Positions 24,690-37,100 of a stretch of DNA of 64,000 bases are shown piece by piece. The stretch spans positions 33,985,652 through 34,049,651 of the forward strand of contig CM069448.1 in NCBI GenBank assembly GCA_035610835.1. The letters are read 5' to 3'. Below the pieces are notes generated by a model. The model was not told where the DNA came from and did no database searches. It saw nothing but the letters and a program-made list of their open reading frames with translations. The translations under genes were made by a program, and so were the position numbers. Numbering within the stretch: the stretch's first letter is position 1; each line of letters begins with the position of its first letter. The DNA is from Ophiura sarsii. Lineage: Eukaryota > Echinodermata > Ophiuroidea > Amphilepidida > Ophiuridae.

Positions 24690-25445
24690 ATCATATTGTT
24701 GTTCAAACCATTAATACTTCTTCATTTTGATTCAATTTTAAGAGTCAAAATGGATCGTCACGCATGAGCGACCCCAAGCTTTGTTTCTACAATGAGCTAG
24801 TGTTGAGGCTAAACTTGAGGGACATTTAAACAGGTAAAGACGTGGTCATGGGTAATCAGCAGTGGCTTAGACTTCTTTTTCATATTGGGGATGCAATTTC
24901 CTACAAACTTGGTAAAAATGATATAGACCCTTAGTGTTTAACCTTACGAAATCCATTCTCTAATGTGAACATGAAATCTAAGCCAATGGTGATTCACCAA
25001 ATACCACTTCATTTAGACACTTGTCAAATAAAACAATGCATGGGGTCACTCAAGTGTGACAAACTTCTTTTACTCGTTGAATTGAATTAAGAAGAATTAT
25101 TAATGATTTGAACACCCATAACAAATATCAGTTACAACAGAAAGACACACAAGATTATATTGAGTAGACAAGAGATTATGAGAATACACAAGTTTCTTTC
25201 AAACAAGCTGTAATAGCATACACATTTTGTAGCACTTTGTCAAAAAGGTAAAATCACCATGTTTAACATAATGGAGTGTATCTTGAGTTTGATAAATCCG
25301 AAATTCATGTTTTAAAATTATAATGAAATAGTACAGTATGACAAAGATGATGTAAAAACAACGGACCTAATTCCATCGATCTTGATGATGGCAACAATTA
25401 TTGAACTTTAGGCATCGATGGGTACTAATCATTTTAGGACAGCCT
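24690..25445. other. Copy-2-specific sequence inside a mariner-like remnant
   Basis: Does not match copy 1. Contains an inverted pair GTTCAAACCATTAATACTTC (about 24703) and a relative of its complement at about 25095. No gene. Confidence 0.4.
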
Positions 25446-25700
25446 GTATTATGTAAGTGTATTAAAATGTCTTGCTTAAAATGTACTTAAATTCATTTAA
25501 GTTGAATCTTCAATTTGTAATGAAACGTTTTAGCTGATATATCGTAGGCCTATAGTACCAGATTTCTAACGGTCCGAATGTATAATACCAAGACGTAAAA
25601 TATATCACATTAAATCTTATTTTCGAGAAAAAGAAAGACGTACATTACTTAATTATTCCATTTTAACAATACAATATTTGTCTAATGCCATAAATCATTC

Positions 25701-27197
25701 GTATACCATGTATTATGATGTTCAGATATTGATACGATTAATGTTAGGTAAGTTCTCATTTCATGAAGTTAAAACCATAAAAATATTTGAATTTGCAGTT
25801 TTGCAGTTTTTTGATAGTATATTTGAGATGACGAAAAACACCTATTTTTACGGACTGACCCATACTTTTGCGTTTTTCGAGGATTAAAAACAATTCAATT
25901 TAGGTCAAATAAAAAACCCACCTTCGTCTCAGAAGACCGCGTGTGTAGCTTTTAAAATTTCTCCGATTTTTTAAACCAATTAAAATGCAAAAAATATTTA
26001 ATGAATTGCCTAGCAAGGTGGCAGTTCTAGCTATAACCTAAATTTTATTTCAATCCATATATTCAAAACGGGAGATATGTGCATTTTTCCAAATTCTGTG
26101 AAATAAAATCTGTTCCAATTTATCTAAGGGACCCCTTTGGATGTAAAAGTTTAACGCGCGTCTTTTGAATAAGTCAATCAAAGGCGTGTTGGTATTCAAA
26201 ATAGATTCTATTGTCTTTGCGGTTATGTTTTGAATAGGCGTAGTTCAAACACATATCGAAATAGGTGGTCGAGTAAGCAAAATGTTGACCAAAGTATTTT
26301 GAAACTTGTTATTTTAATTGAACTGATATGAGAGAAGTCTGAGAGAAAAACAGATCTTATATCTTTAAACAGTTTGTGCTTTGACAACTTATATGGCCAA
26401 GTTCATAGTCCATTTTTATGAATATGGTTGTGCAATACTGAGTTATATTATAATATATTTAAATACTTTGCATGCAATATCATTTTATTTATCAGAGATT
26501 CAACAAAAAAAAGCATGTACATTTGGTATAAATTGCAACAGTTATACAGTGAGTAGTGTATGAATAACTAATATTACAGTAGTGTTAACATCCACCACCA
26601 AATTTGGAACACTTTGGATTTGGCGTCTTTTCGTAAATATGTTGTAAATCTGGCGTGGAATATGATATTGCCGTGAAAACATCACCAAGTATGAAGAATT
26701 ATGTCTACTCTCATAAACAATGAAAACATTTACCAATTCTGTACAAGAAGTATTTTTCCTGATTTTTTGAAAACGGGACCTGACTATTTTGACTCACCCT
26801 GTATAACAGTTATTAAATCATTAGATTTGTCTCAATTGACTTAGGGGTCGTCCACAATTATCACCATTTTCACTTGCGCAATAAATTGTGACAAATTCAT
26901 GGTTTGATATACTCTCATGTGTTGTTAAAAACTATTGTATTGAAGATGAATCGCCGTATTACGCACCCCACCCCAAAGAAACAATTATATATAAACTTCA
27001 GTTATCATGCAGTGGCATCGAGGATATGTGGGCACAGGTAGAGACTTAACCAATGGGGTTACGAATTTAGCTGAACTCGTTCGTCTGGGCGTACTAACTA
27101 TAGCTGTATTTAACGGTAGGCCCAAGAATATACCGATGAAAAACGATGGCAAACAGGTGTTTATTTCTCTCAAATTGAACATTAAATGTACAGTCAT
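25701..27197. other. Intergenic DNA, no gene recognised
   Basis: Contains an isolated mariner-like right end (GACTATTTTGACTCACCCTG, ending 26803). The stretch 27007-27210 is open in both strands but without a recognisable domain. Confidence 0.4.
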
Positions 27198-27480
27198 ACG
27201 GAATGAGTAATGTTTACGCGGTACTCGGATTTCTGTTAGTGACCTGTGCTAATAGTTTTGCGTAGCAGTAAAAGAACGGTATTTGATAGACACGCATCGA
27301 TTTGAATTATTATAATTCAGAACAGTAGTATAATTATTATCGGATTGAGCTCGTCCGCAGATAGTAACCTGCGCAAGTCATGTATGCTTGGGTAAAACGA
27401 TAATTACGCGCACGTCATGCGGGACGTCATGTACGTGAAAAGACTTCTAGAACAGTAAATACGCTGGTTTGATCCTTAGT
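27198..27480. repeat. Dispersed repeat, also at 30030-30300
   Basis: Begins GGAATGAGTAATGTTTACGC and ends GATCCTTAG. A second, nearly identical copy lies at 30030-30300 and continues across the point where element C interrupts this one. Confidence 0.75.
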
Positions 27481-27481
27481 A

Positions 27482-28837
27482 CACTGACAAATAATTTGGT
27501 GTCATTTTGACACTAAAACAAGCGTCAAAAAATGGGTCCTCAGTTGGCCACCTAAAGGTGTCAAATTGACACCATTATGGGTGTAAAATATGACACCTTT
27601 GGGTGTCATATTCATTTTGACACCTTTGGGTGGTTACCTGAGGACCCATTTTTGAAAATGCCATTACACCCCAAATGGGGTGTAATATTGACTCTCTTAA
27701 GTGTCATATTGAGTTTGACACCCTAAAGGTGTCAAATTGACACCATTTTGGGTGTCAAATTGACACCATCATGGGTGTCAAATATGACACCTTTGGGTGT
27801 CATATTCATTTTGACACCTTTTGGTGGTTACCTGAGGACCCATTTTCGAAAAATGTCATTACACCCCAAATGGGGTGTAATATTGACTCTCTTAAGAGTC
27901 ATATTGAGATAGCTCATGTTTAGGAGCCGTTTTCTCGTCGCCATTTTGTTTGCATGTTACGAGCCGGTAAGACTGGTAAGTACCGATCTGCTCCATTTCC
28001 AGACATTTTTGATAATAATTATGATACAATTAGCGTAATGTAAGACGTCCGTATGAAAAAGATGACCACTGAGTCAGATAAATCGGGCTACATGTATGTA
28101 AAATGTTGCACATATCATCGTATGCATGCATGACGAACACACACATAGTACTAGTAGGTCTGCATTGACACACAGTCCAACAAAATGCTAGTCTCTGACT
28201 ATGAAATTGTAATTCATTTCATCAGTTAGTTGGCGCAATATTAAACAACATGAACAAGGCTTACATTACGCTAATTGTATCATAATTATTATCAAAAATG
28301 TCTGGAAATGGAGCCGATCGGTACTTACCAGTCTTACCGGCTCGTAACATGCAAACAAAATGGCGACGAGAAAACGCATGCGTTGATATGTTGATAGACG
28401 CCCAATTTGGTGTCAGAATTACACCAATTGGTGTCAGAATGACACCAATTTGGTGTCAGAATTACACCAATTGGTGTCAGAATTACACCAATTGGTGTCA
28501 GAATTACACCAGTTGGTGTCAGAATTACACCAACTGGTGTCAGAATTACACCAATTGGTGTCATGCTGCTTCGACGCCTCTAAAAACCGTGAGCTTTCCC
28601 GCCAACTATTGACGCCCTTGGAGTTATTTCAATTAATCTGACACCAGTTTTGGTGTAAATCACTAAATGATCACTGAAAGAGGTCCGTCGGACACTTAAC
28701 GGTGTCACCGTAAATTATGTGCAAACGCATATCATTGACGATTACACCAATTTTGGAGTCAAAATAACGCCTTTGTAAGTGTCATTTACAGTTGACTCCA
28801 AGAAGGCGTCGCTGTGACACCAATTTATTTTTCAGTG
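27482..28837. mobile_element. TA/CACTG element C with GGTGTCA word arrays
   Basis: The ends are CACTGACAAATAATTTGG and the complement of CACTGAAAAATAAATTGG, flanked by TA (27480-27481, 28838-28839). The related repeat at 30291-30310 keeps the empty site CCTTAGTATGTTAG. Long arrays of TGACACC / GGTGTCA words occupy 27500-27900 and 28400-28565. In between, an inverted pair (about 27925-28047 and 28262-28380) carries CAAAATGGCGACGAG in one arm and its complement in the other. No transposase. Confidence 0.87.
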
Positions 28838-29357
28838 TATGTTAGTAGGCTATCGGCCGAGTGCACCAAAGACGAGTAGCTGAAGAGTAGCGCTACCTCG
28901 CTAGTAGCTGAGGCGTAACCCAACATTTGGAGAGCACAAAATCGGGGTAAGCTACTAGGCTAGTAACTGGCGGGTAATTTACGCTAAATGTTATACCTGA
29001 CCGGACCCAAGAGTAAGTTGGGGCATAACGTGTTATGCCACAAGTCGTCGATTCTAGCAGTAGCGTAAATTTGTTGTGAACATTGGAGGGGATGATTCGC
29101 TGATGCTGAAGGACCAATTACACTTGCATGCACAGGGGTGTCTATTTGAAGTTGAATGTGACACCCCCCCCCCCCCCCCCCCCCCCCCCCATAAGCTAAA
29201 AGATTTTATATGTTTGAAACTCCATTCATGCAATTTGGTGATGTTTTTAGTCAACATTTAGATCAACTCCTTTTGCCCATTCAAACACTAATCGCACCGA
29301 TTTTGGGGCATATTTTGACCAAAATGTACTTATTGTCCAAGGATTTTAATTAATGAC

Positions 29358-29360
<3 letters not shown>

Positions 29361-29396
<36 letters not shown>

Positions 29397-29398
29397 AC
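29361..29398. repeat. (AAAT)n microsatellite
   Basis: About nine AAAT units within A-family copy (b). The same position in the other copies also has AAAT runs, so it is an element component. Confidence 0.85.
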
Positions 29399-29528
29399 TT
29401 ATTATTGTTTTTTATTAATCAAAAACTGATAAAGCCAAAGTTTCAACATTTTTGTGAGTGGAAGGGTAGAACTAGAAGAACGAAAAAAATAAAAGCATAT
29501 TATCGTGCCGTGCGTGGCCTGGGGATCG

Positions 29529-29567
29529 AACCGGGGTTCTGCGGTTTTAACCGCAGAACCCCGGTTA
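29529..29567. repeat. Perfect inverted repeat inside tRNA-like block
   Basis: AACCGGGGTTCTGCGGTT is followed after two bases by its exact complement. The other A-family copies have only one arm here, so this copy acquired an inverted duplication of part of the T-arm/anticodon-arm region. Confidence 0.8.
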
Positions 29568-29885
29568 AAACAAGCGAAGGACAAGGTATCCACGCCACAG
29601 AAGTATTCGTGTTAAGAGATGTGTTATAATTGCATATACCATTAAACTAATTTTTTCCATCGGGTGCTTTTGTTTGTCATTCAAATTGTGCTTTTTGGTG
29701 CAATATTTGTATATATATTGTAAGGGGACGACGCTGATTAATGTGGATATTTACCTCGCTAGTTACTATTCTGGTGTTTCTCGCCAGTTATGCTCTAAGA
29801 ATTACATCGTTAGTAAGTTACGCTACATTTAGAGCATAATTACTAGGGAGGTAGTTTATATCCCAATTAAGTTACGCTAACGATG

Positions 29886-31181
29886 CTTCCCCATTACAAG
29901 TCGACCAGTTTGATGGAAAATGGTGCAAACTAACCACTCACACGTCGCGTAAACCTGCATTACGTTGAACAATTAAATGCCGTGCGTTCGTGGCATCACG
30001 CGGGTTTGTTTTCTCTATTGGACTTACACACGGAATGAGTAATGTTTACGCGGTACTCGGTTTTCCGTTAGTGACCTGTACTAATAGTTTTGCGTAGCAG
30101 TAAAAGAACGGTATTTGATAGACACGCATCGATTTGAATTATTATAATTCAGAACAGTAGTATAATTATTATCGGATTGAGCTCATCCGCAGATTGTAAC
30201 CTGCTCAATGCATGTATGCTTGGGTAAAACGATAATTACGCGCACGGCATGTACGTGAAAAGACTTCTAGAACAGTAAATACGCTGGTTCGATCCTTAGT
30301 ATGTTAGTAGGCTTAGCGATGCGCAGTAGCAATGCAGAGATTGATATACCGTATACACCAGACAAACAGTTTTCTAACCAGGTGTTTCTGTGTTAGTTTA
30401 ATTAAAATCAGTAAATTGGTATCAACATTTTAAAGATATACATTAAACGCTCAAATTTCTTGTTCGCAATTTGACATCTCACCCGTAAAAGTTTAGTGGA
30501 TACCTATTTTAAGTATTAAAATACTTTCAAGGGGCTTTGAGAGATTGCCGAGAAAATTGAAATTTGGAATAAAGGAATTGTTTCAATAGATAAGGTTACG
30601 TAGAAGACCTGAAGTGTAATAACTTATGGAAAAACGGTTGAATAATTGCGCTAGATTGCAATTTTGCTGAAGCAAATTATGTGTTGAATGATGCTGATAA
30701 TATCAAAGTGATCTACATTGAAATTACCAAATCGTGAAATTTACATGATAGACGGCGAATTAAGGTAAATGGTTCCAGATAGTTGAGTAAAAAAACCCTG
30801 TTGTAACCTGACCTAACGAAAAATGTTGTGGCAAATCCATGTTTCTACATGTATGAGACTGTCATTGATTTGCATTTGATTTAGTGCTATCGAAGGTAGC
30901 AGCATGTCAGACCTGCATGGATGAATGGTGAGCTAACACTTTTTTCATTTGATATGATTACATAAAACATAACTCTGAAAGTATCTACTCATTTTGAATG
31001 AATACAGGGAAGACATTTGTTCGCTTTTATGCATATCACAGATTTTCGTTACCGATTATTAATTTTGAATCGGCTAACAAAAAAGCATCTGGTCAGGAGC
31101 TTGTTGTGATAGTTGTAGATGGCAATAGGGAAGGTAACTGCAGATTGGTCCTTTTTATAACATACACGACACCCTCAAATT
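29886..31181. other. Intergenic DNA including second copy of dispersed repeat
   Basis: 30030-30300 duplicates 27198-27480 and holds the empty site for element C. The rest shows no gene. Confidence 0.5.
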
Positions 31182-31307
31182 CAGTGGCGTAATTAGGGAC
31201 TTCAAAAAAGGAGAACACCGACTATTTTTGGTTAATATACATAAAGTTTGTCATTTAATTTTAGAGGGGCATCAGGGGGCGAGCCCTAGTGTATGTGCGC
31301 ATCCCCC

Positions 31308-31340
<33 letters not shown>

Positions 31341-31500
31341 CTCAACTTGTGTTGTTGGTACGGGTGTGCTGCCCAGGGTCTCAAAAAGGAGGGCTTCGGA
31401 ACTGAACTGAGAGCATTTTATGACGAAAGAAATTGTCTTAATAACTTTTTTCAAATTTGATTAGTAAGATGTGAAAAGGCCAAGTGCTTCGAGAGTGGTA

Positions 31501-31719
31501 CACACAGAAAACACTATGTAAAAAAATTACACAAATTATGTAAAAAATACACAATCTGTGTAAAAATAGAACTCCATAATACTATGTAAACAGTTGTGTT
31601 AAGCTTTTGCATAGGAATTTACACAAGCTTGGGTATATATTACATGTTTATGTAAACTCTTACATAATAATTATGGAGTTCTATATTTACATAATTTTTT
31701 ACATAGTGTTTTCTGTGTG
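31501..31719. mobile_element. TA/CACACAG foldback MITE (H) with TGTAAA words
   Basis: Ends CACACAGAAAACACTATG and exact complement, flanked by TA (31499-31500, 31720-31721). The body is an almost complete palindrome made of TGTAAA / TTTACA words. It lies between the poly-C block and the LINE fragment. Confidence 0.88.
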
Positions 31720-31724
31720 TACAT

Positions 31725-32790
31725 GTAGCAGACAGAACCTTGGTGGGAAGCGCATTCCACAGTTTCGGGGCAGTCGCCGAAAACGCACGCTCGCCATACG
31801 TACTGGTACAATTGCACGTGGTGGATCTAGCAGGTCCATGGATGAAGATCTAAGAGTCCATGGAGGATCGTGATTCTTCAAGAGTTCTGTCAGGTAAGAA
31901 GGGGCCAGACCATGAAGGCATTTGTATGGTATAATCAGCATCTTGTATTCAATGCGTTCGGTGATTGGCAACCAGTGAAGGTCCCTCAATATGTCACTGA
32001 CGTGGTTGCGTTTTATCGCAGTGAGCCTAGCCGCAGAATTTAACACTCGCTGAAACTTACCAATCAGATATTCATTCATTCATAAAAGGTTTATTAACAT
32101 ATTAATTGTTATAGCAGAATAACATCTGAATTGCAACAATTTTACAAGATAAAAACATGTATAAATATAAAAATACAATTGCACAAGCCCATCAATAATT
32201 ATTTAAAAGATAAGGGGTAAGGGATAAAGCAGACAATAGTCAAGGCGCGACGTCATAAATGCGTGGATGAGTCTTTCAGTTGTTTTCATATCAAGATATT
32301 TCCAAATTTGACTAATTCTATAAGTGGCTAATGCTGCGGAATGACAGATGCTGTTCACTTGCTGTGTCAATCTGAGATGATTTTTTCAAAGGCGACACCA
32401 AGGTTACAGGCAACTGCAGAAGATGATCCGATAGTAACTGTCGGCACAGGAACCGAGGGCACAACACGGGAAGCAAAGCATAAGGCTTCTGTCTTGCTAT
32501 CCGGGCTTGCTATCATTGAACTTAAATTTGTTCAAGACCGACCACGTTTTAATGTCATCAACAAACACATCGTTGCAGTTTCTGAAGGACAGTTGGGTGT
32601 CATCAGCATACATAACACAGTTTAGCCAATGTGCCTTGATGATATCCTGCAAAGCCGCACTGTATAATGTGAACAATATTGTCCAATAACGGAGCCTAAG
32701 GAACACCGTAGCGAAGTGGATGAGCGTCAGAGAGTGTTCTGCAAATAGAGACAGCTTAGACACGCCCAGACAAATATGAAGCAAACCATA
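31725..32790 (-). pseudogene. CR1/L2-like LINE fragment, RT end to C-terminus
   Basis: In minus-strand order: remnants of ILFTLYSA.LQDIIKAH and the catalytic YADDTQLSF (about 32590-32700), then a block KYLDMKTTERLIHAFMTSRL (about 32225-32300), then QRVLNSAARLTAIKRNHVSD and LHWLPITERIEYKMLI (about 31900-32070). All three are standard CR1/L2/Jockey-type C-terminal motifs. Frameshifts and an AT-rich insertion of about 130 bp at 32085-32215 break it. Confidence 0.82.
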
Positions 32791-32861
32791 ACAGCGTTAT
32801 ACCCCTTACCAATGTCAGTGCCCCCCCCCCCCCCCCCCCCCTATCTCTAGTTTCGCCCCTG

Positions 32862-33525
32862 CTCAAAATAGAGCATACTAGAAAATGGAGAATGTGGTAT
32901 ATCGCCCTCCATCATCGACTCGCATTGTACAAGATATTATAGGTTTACATGGGCCTAGGAATTATTACAATCGTTAAACAATCTATATACTGTACAGTAG
33001 CATTAAAAAATGTGCATTGGGCCCGGGGGCCTTTGGTTCAGCCTACATTTGGGCGGATCACTATGTCCGGTTCATTTTGCTTTGTGTATCAATAGATCAA
33101 GCATCAATCAGGGAAAGCCAGCTTTTCCATTTAAGAGATTGCACTATATTATATATTATATACATGTATATATAAAAAGGAGACATTAAATTGGGCCTAT
33201 CAAATAGCTGAATAGGGATTGCACTTAATATGATGAGCAACATTATTTAACCGATATTAGTCGACTATAGTGTTGATTGTATTTTAAACGTGACCAGTCA
33301 GAATAAAAAGTGCCAAAAATGTGATTTTCGAGGTAAATGCACATCGCCGATAAAGCCCGTTTTTGGTATAACTGGTCACAAATTAAATTGAATTGAAATT
33401 GAATATATTGCACGCTTTTTTTGCATTTTGATAGACGCCTGCGTCTTAAAAATTCTTTTATGACAGGAAGGTAGAAATGAGTAATTTGATTTGGTCATCC
33501 ATGCATGTTCTTATAAATATGACTA
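32862..33525. other. Downstream flank of gene 2, no gene seen
   Basis: AT-rich non-coding DNA. Confidence 0.4.
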
Positions 33526-33804
33526 AGAATAGGCGGATCATATATTAGTAGAAAAGGGAAATTTTTATGGAATTGTGATATTTTGTGTAAAGGTTGCCGA
33601 ATTCTGAAGTGTGTCAAAGAATAATTGGTTCATAATCCAAATCCAGGTATTTAAATGGAATGAATTAAACATGTGGTTAATTGCGTACAGGGTGCCGAAT
33701 TCTGGCATGTCAGCGTGGAAGTGGAAGTGGAGCATTTCGCGGCAGTTAATTTGTCATTGGTCTTGGCTTCACCCTGAAACGTAGCACTGTGATCCGCCTA
33801 TTCT
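33526..33804. mobile_element. Short TIR MITE downstream of gene 2
   Basis: AGAATAGGCGGATCA at the left and TGATCCGCCTATTCT at the right form perfect 15-bp inverted ends. Two internal GCCGAATTCTG words. No coding frame. Confidence 0.75.
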
Positions 33805-33862
33805 ATGTATTTCATACTGGTTATGAATGATATTGTCCGGTATCGCCCATCAGACAAATAAA

Positions 33863-34102
33863 TCACGCAATCATATCCACGAAACTTCGGAGCACAAGCC
33901 GGGATCTTTTGAATAACGCTGCCCGTCGGGCGTTACTTAGATATTTGTTACGTGCAATCGACATATCATCGGTAAGGATTTTGCTGTAATATGCGATTTC
34001 TTGAAGAACATACAGATTTTCTCTCTCTGCAACCATCCAGCTGTTTCTGCTAAAGACGATTTCTGGACAATCCGTTCCACGAATGAATCCATCGTCGACT
34101 AT
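33863..34102 (-). CDS. Gene 2 exon 5 (C-terminal helices and stop)
   Basis: Acceptor ATTTACAG, phase 0, 79 codons then TGA at 33863-33865. Begins IVDDG and ends LRSFVDMIA. It is longer than gene 1 exon 5 by 20 residues; the last 20 residues form the IL-6-like helix D candidate that gene 1 matches less well. Confidence 0.78.
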   Translation of the reverse strand: MVDDGFIRGTDCPEIVFSRNSWMVAERENLYVLQEIAYYSKILTDDMSIARNKYLSNARRAALFKRSRLVLRSFVDMIA

Positions 34103-37100
34103 CTGTAAATGACGCAAATAAGGTAAAGAATGACAGACAAATTAAGTACACAGTGTGGTCACAACAACTGATAGTCCTAGGCTTGCTTAACACTTTCCTT
34201 ACGGCAGGCAGGCGTCTGCAGACGACATTCCATAAATTCACAAAATGTTTCAACAAATTGTTTAAACTATTGAGTTTTATTATCATATTTGGAATCACCA
34301 TGAGAAATGCATTGATATATATATGTCTAGTATTGGTTCAGTAATCCTTGAGATAGACTTTGAAAATTGCGAACGGTTTCTGAAAAATCTGTTTTGTATA
34401 TATTATGGTAAAACTATATAATAATAATAATAATAACACTAATCAGTATTTATATAGCGCCTTTTTCAAACGGATTAAAGCGCTGTAATTTTTGCTGCTG
34501 GTGAATAATCAGAATCAGGTCGCATCAACTAGGGTGCTGCCAATTTCTAGCGCAAATCTATCCGCACTTAGATTGTAACATCCACCTTTTTTAATGCAGT
34601 TCCCCAAATACCATTGGGTCAAGGAATTTTTGATAACCGAAACAACTGATCACCGATTTTGAAAGCGGGAGGAAACCGGAGAAGCGGAGAAAACCTACGA
34701 GAGCGTGCATGGATTGTGATAAACCAAATGCACATAAAGCCCGCGGTCGTGCACAGAATTGACCCGGGTTTGATTGGTGCAAATAACCGCTGTGCCAAAT
34801 GGCCAACACGCGTGGAGAGTGTTAAACTGTACACGTGTTTCATAAAGCACGCATCGGTAGTTTCTTAGCATCGTCTTGTTCCGTTTGAGTCTACTCTTAG
34901 TGGGGAAAGTCACTTTCTTCATGCTTTCTTACACCTGTACTGGTTTTCTTGCATACTCAAATTACGACAGCATTTATCATAATATTATGAGTTTTGCGTG
35001 AGTAGGCTTGATTTAGATGTGTAGAAATTACAAACTTGTAAAATGAACACAATTTCTAGGCACAACCTGCACGAAACTATTGAAGGATTTCAATGATTTC
35101 TATTGTGTGTTATGCATAATATTTTATACATTTGTGTTTGTGAAATTACACTCTCAGAACAAAGGTTAAAATCTTTAACCATGTTGGTTACAATTTTAAC
35201 CAACGGGAGGTTACCAGGTGAACCACCAGGAACTACCATCCTAGCAAATTCCAGAGAATCACCAGCCGCACCCAACTATACGGGAATTCATTCTTCCCAA
35301 GGACAGTCATCATCTGGAACTCTCTCCCTGGCACAGTACTGACTGCACCTACCCTGGGAGCCTTCAGGGGAGGAGTCTCGTCCAGCCTGTAATTTACAGC
35401 TGAAATTTTACTCGCACTTCGTCAAGTCCAGCACTCCCTTTGAGTTCAACAGTCTGCTCTCATCGTCCGCACCCTCTATTCGTCAATATTTTGTTCCAGT
35501 TTTAGTGTTAGCACCAGTATTTCTGCACTGCACGAGATCAACACCAGCACCCTTGGCATTTACGTCCTATTTGTGGATCCTGCTAAGTATCAACGTAAAC
35601 GTAAACGCAACGTAAACGTAAACGTAAACCACACAATTGTTTGGTTAAAACCGTAACCAACAGCTGTTGGTTAAACTTTAACCTGTGGTTGGTTACAATT
35701 TTTAATCATTTGTCGGTTAATATGTTTTAACCAACAGTGGTTGGTTAAAAAATATTGGTTAAACTTTTATTTTGTTTGCTTAACTTTGACATGTGGTTGG
35801 TTAAAACTTTTAATCATTTGTTGGTTAATTCTGCTAAATTTAACCAATTGTTGGTTAATCCTGCTTGATAAATAACTTGGGTGGGTTAAAACCTAACCAT
35901 TTGTTGGTTAAACCTGCTTAATATTTAACATGGGGTTGGTTAAAACCTAACCATTTGTTGGTTAAATCTGCTTCATATTTAACATGGGGTTGGTTAAAAC
36001 TAACCATTTGTTGGTTAAATCTGCTTCATATTTAAAATGGGGTTGGTTAAAACCATTTGTTGGTTAATTCTTATTGACGCACTGGGCAGTAGCTCTGTTA
36101 TTGTATGGCTATGAAGTATTGCTGCGACATCATGGCAGACGACGGAGTGTTTCAAGGTACATATACGCTACGGTGAAAATACGATGTAGGAAGTCTATGG
36201 TAGGCTTCGTAGCAAGCTTAACCATACATGCATGTTGTAGTAAGTGAAGGTAAAATAGTGTCCTAAATCTGCCTTTCTTGATAGACAAATACCATGATAT
36301 TGTACTGTTTAGCTCAGACAGTTACATAATTATTAAATTGCCGTATTAAGAAATCAATCTTGTACCTTGAAACCCTTCTATATGCGTCTCCAGACCCCAC
36401 AACCGGAGCGTTACAATCACTTGGTCGTCCGCCATTTTGGCAAAAAGAGAGTGAACGGGCCAGCCTCGTTCTGATGTCTCAGCAACACACCACATTTTTA
36501 ACCAACGTTGTGCAATAGAGATTTTTCACCAACACATGTTGATTAAAATGTAACCAACAATTTGATAATATGCGCAAAATATTTTCCCGCCATTGAAATT
36601 CTTTGGCGGGAATCTTATTGTTGGTTAACATTATGATGCCTTAACCAACGTTGAATAAACCAAAAATGAATCATATTTGTACTCTTTAACCAACGCAATA
36701 TTAAAAGTAATTTTTAACCAACGCTTCATTTTTAACCAATGTAGTACACTTTTTAACCAACATTCTTTTAACCCATGGTTTTTTAATACCTGTTCTGAGG
36801 GTGTAATGTAACTATGTGCAGCTTTCCTTGCAAGTGGTTAGTGGTACAATATTCCAAAGGATTGGTAGTCCAGGCTCGGACTTCTGGTCACGAATTCCTA
36901 AGGTCGGGTCCAGGCTCGGACTTGGACACTATTTGTACGGACTAATAATAACCTTGGACTTTTATTCCTACTTGGAGGACATATATTCTTAGATAGTTTC
37001 TAATTTTGCACACCCCGGCCAAATAATCCTAGGATCTAGATTCTACGGACTATAACGACAGGGAAATATCTCCAGCCACATCGGACCGAACTCTTACCAG

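Larger units (their letters stand above)
16036..25700. repeat. Segmental duplication, copy 2
   Basis: Same order and strand as 6391-13757 but longer, because of insertions at 17446-17765, 18567-18802, 19007-21493 and 24201-24523. It lacks the hAT MITE and element F present in copy 1. It lacks gene 1 promoter and exons 1-2. Confidence 0.85.
28854..29885. mobile_element. A-family TIR element, copy (b)
   Basis: Starts CGGCCGAGTGCACCAAAGAC and follows the full-length copy at 41587-42791 through an AAAT microsatellite and a tRNA-like block, but its last 20 or so bases are missing. A poly-C run lies at 29162-29190. The tRNA-like block is interrupted by a perfect foldback at 29529-29567. Confidence 0.8.
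31182..32861. mobile_element. hAT-like element carrying a LINE fragment
   Basis: Starts CAGTGGCGTAATTAGGG and ends CGCCCCTG. The 8-bp flanks CTCAAATT (31174-31181) and CTCAAAAT (32862-32869) match at 7 of 8 positions. Inside are poly-C runs (about 31304-31339 and 32820-32840), a TA-MITE and a decayed CR1/L2-like LINE piece on the minus strand. No transposase seen. Confidence 0.65.

Noticed and set aside
27007..27210. 67-codon frame (GRDLTNGVTNLAELVRLG)
   Set aside because: Both strands are open over the same interval and there is no splice context or recognised domain; probably a repeat fragment.
28298..28641. Open frames with repeated NWCQNYT or VSELHQL
   Set aside because: They are translations of the GGTGTCA/ATTACACC array of element C, not proteins.
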